Shown piece after piece: positions 15,504-15,870 of a stretch of 15,870 nucleotides of DNA. The stretch's first letter is position 1. Each line of letters starts with the position of its first letter. A program made the translations under genes and the position numbers. The stretch covers positions 1-15,870 of the forward strand of contig JAJUGM010000024.1 in the NCBI GenBank assembly GCA_029268165.1, written 5' to 3'. The DNA comes from Bacteroidota bacterium (GTDB taxonomy: Bacteria > Bacteroidota > Bacteroidia > Bacteroidales > UBA10428). Below the pieces are notes generated by a model. It had not been told where the DNA came from. It did not search any database and saw nothing but the letters and a program-made list of their open reading frames with translations.

Positions 15504-15521
15504 ATCCCAAAATATGGGGAT
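15504..15521. other. Small hairpin after the GAF-PAS gene
   Basis: ATCCC and GGGAT form a 5-base-pair stem around an 8-base loop, 29 bases after the GAF-PAS stop and 40 bases before the fucosidase start. It is too weak and lacks a T-run for a firm terminator call. I see no TAnnTTTG promoter element in this spacer, so read-through into the fucosidase gene is possible. Confidence 0.25.
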
Positions 15522-15560
15522 GCGGGTACACCCTACCTAAATAAATAAAAAAATAAACAG

Positions 15561-15870
15561 ATGGAAACTAAATTAAGGTTTTATAGCGCAGTTATTGCGC
15601 TTATTTTATTCCAAGCCCCGCATTTAACCAATGCCCAATATGTTGTTCCGGATAAGATGAACTGGTGGTATGAAGCGCGTTTCGGAATGTTTATACATTT
15701 TGGTTCATACTCATACCTGGGACGTGGTGAATGGGCTTTCAGCATTGAGAACTGGAATAAGGCTGATTATCAGGCGAAGGTCTCAGCCATGTTCAATCCA
15801 ACCTGTTTTAGTGCCGACAATATAGCAAGATTGGCCAAATCAGCGGGCATGAAGTATCTTGTTATTACAG
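15561..15870 (+). CDS. Alpha-L-fucosidase, GH29 (N-terminal part, cut by the window edge)
   Basis: Only the first 103 codons are in the window and the frame is still open at the end. The product starts with a signal peptide: a basic residue-containing start, the hydrophobic stretch VIALILF, and a probable cleavage site near T-N-A-Q at about residues 23-26. The mature protein opens with MNWWYEARFGMFIHFGSYS and then GRGEWAF, the N-terminal signature of GH29 alpha-L-fucosidases, where the FIHFG histidine lines the fucose pocket. AKSAGMKYLVIT near the edge matches the next strand of the barrel. Such enzymes release L-fucose from glycans in the periplasm or outside the cell. The catalytic nucleophile lies beyond the window. 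The ATG at 15561 gives a complete signal peptide, and no ribosome-binding site is evident. Confidence 0.9.
   Translation, partial: METKLRFYSAVIALILFQAPHLTNAQYVVPDKMNWWYEARFGMFIHFGSYSYLGRGEWAFSIENWNKADYQAKVSAMFNPTCFSADNIARLAKSAGMKYLVIT

Noticed and set aside
1..15870. CRISPR array, tRNA, rRNA, transposase or phage genes
   Set aside because: No regularly repeated spacer-repeat units, no tRNA-like cloverleaf sequence, and no protein with transposase, integrase or phage features were seen on either strand.

Overview
The window looks like chromosomal DNA of a member of the Bacteroidota, probably of Bacteroidales type. The evidence is: AT-rich spacers; almost no Shine-Dalgarno sequences before starts; several matches to the Bacteroidota -7 promoter element TAnnTTTG; a methylmalonyl-CoA/propionyl-CoA type carboxyltransferase next to a very short biotin carrier protein; a large cytosolic hybrid histidine kinase; and the start of a secreted GH29 alpha-L-fucosidase. 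No rRNA, tRNA, insertion sequence, phage gene or CRISPR array is visible.

Layout. 1-204: edge sequence with a 56-codon open frame of unknown meaning. 205-1737 (-): dnaB, replicative helicase. 1943-2782 (+): ispE of the MEP isoprenoid pathway. 3150-5074 (-): a two-gene unit, biotin carrier protein plus acyl-CoA carboxyltransferase beta subunit. 5347-8364 (-): a hybrid sensor kinase with four PAS-like domains, kinase core and receiver. 8365-8953: a 589-base divergent spacer with a cluster of stem-loops (about 8463-8639), then an extremely A/T-rich tract with three evenly spaced ATAGGG(G)TATA repeats. 8954-9634 (+): a small secreted beta-barrel protein resembling the TorF/Gcw_chp family. 9738-9767: a clear hairpin terminator between convergent genes. 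9773-11137 (-): an orphan TrpB2-type tryptophan synthase beta chain. 11224-13093 (-): a tight two-gene operon, a GHMP kinase of plant-glucuronokinase type followed 4 bases later by galU. 13241-15475 (+): a membrane-anchored GAF-PAS-PAS coiled-coil protein with no output domain. 15561-15870 (+): N-terminus of an alpha-L-fucosidase, cut by the window edge.

How the genes work together. Most are unrelated housekeeping units. Two sets make pathway sense. The carboxyltransferase and biotin carrier together form part of a biotin-dependent propionyl-CoA/methylmalonyl-CoA enzyme, with the remaining subunits outside the window. The GHMP kinase and GalU could make a two-step salvage route, free sugar (probably glucuronate) to sugar-1-phosphate to UDP-sugar, as plants do with glucuronokinase and UDP-sugar pyrophosphorylase. 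That pair and the structured spacer at 8463-8893 are the most interesting items. The output-less sensor with a recently homogenised internal repeat is also notable.
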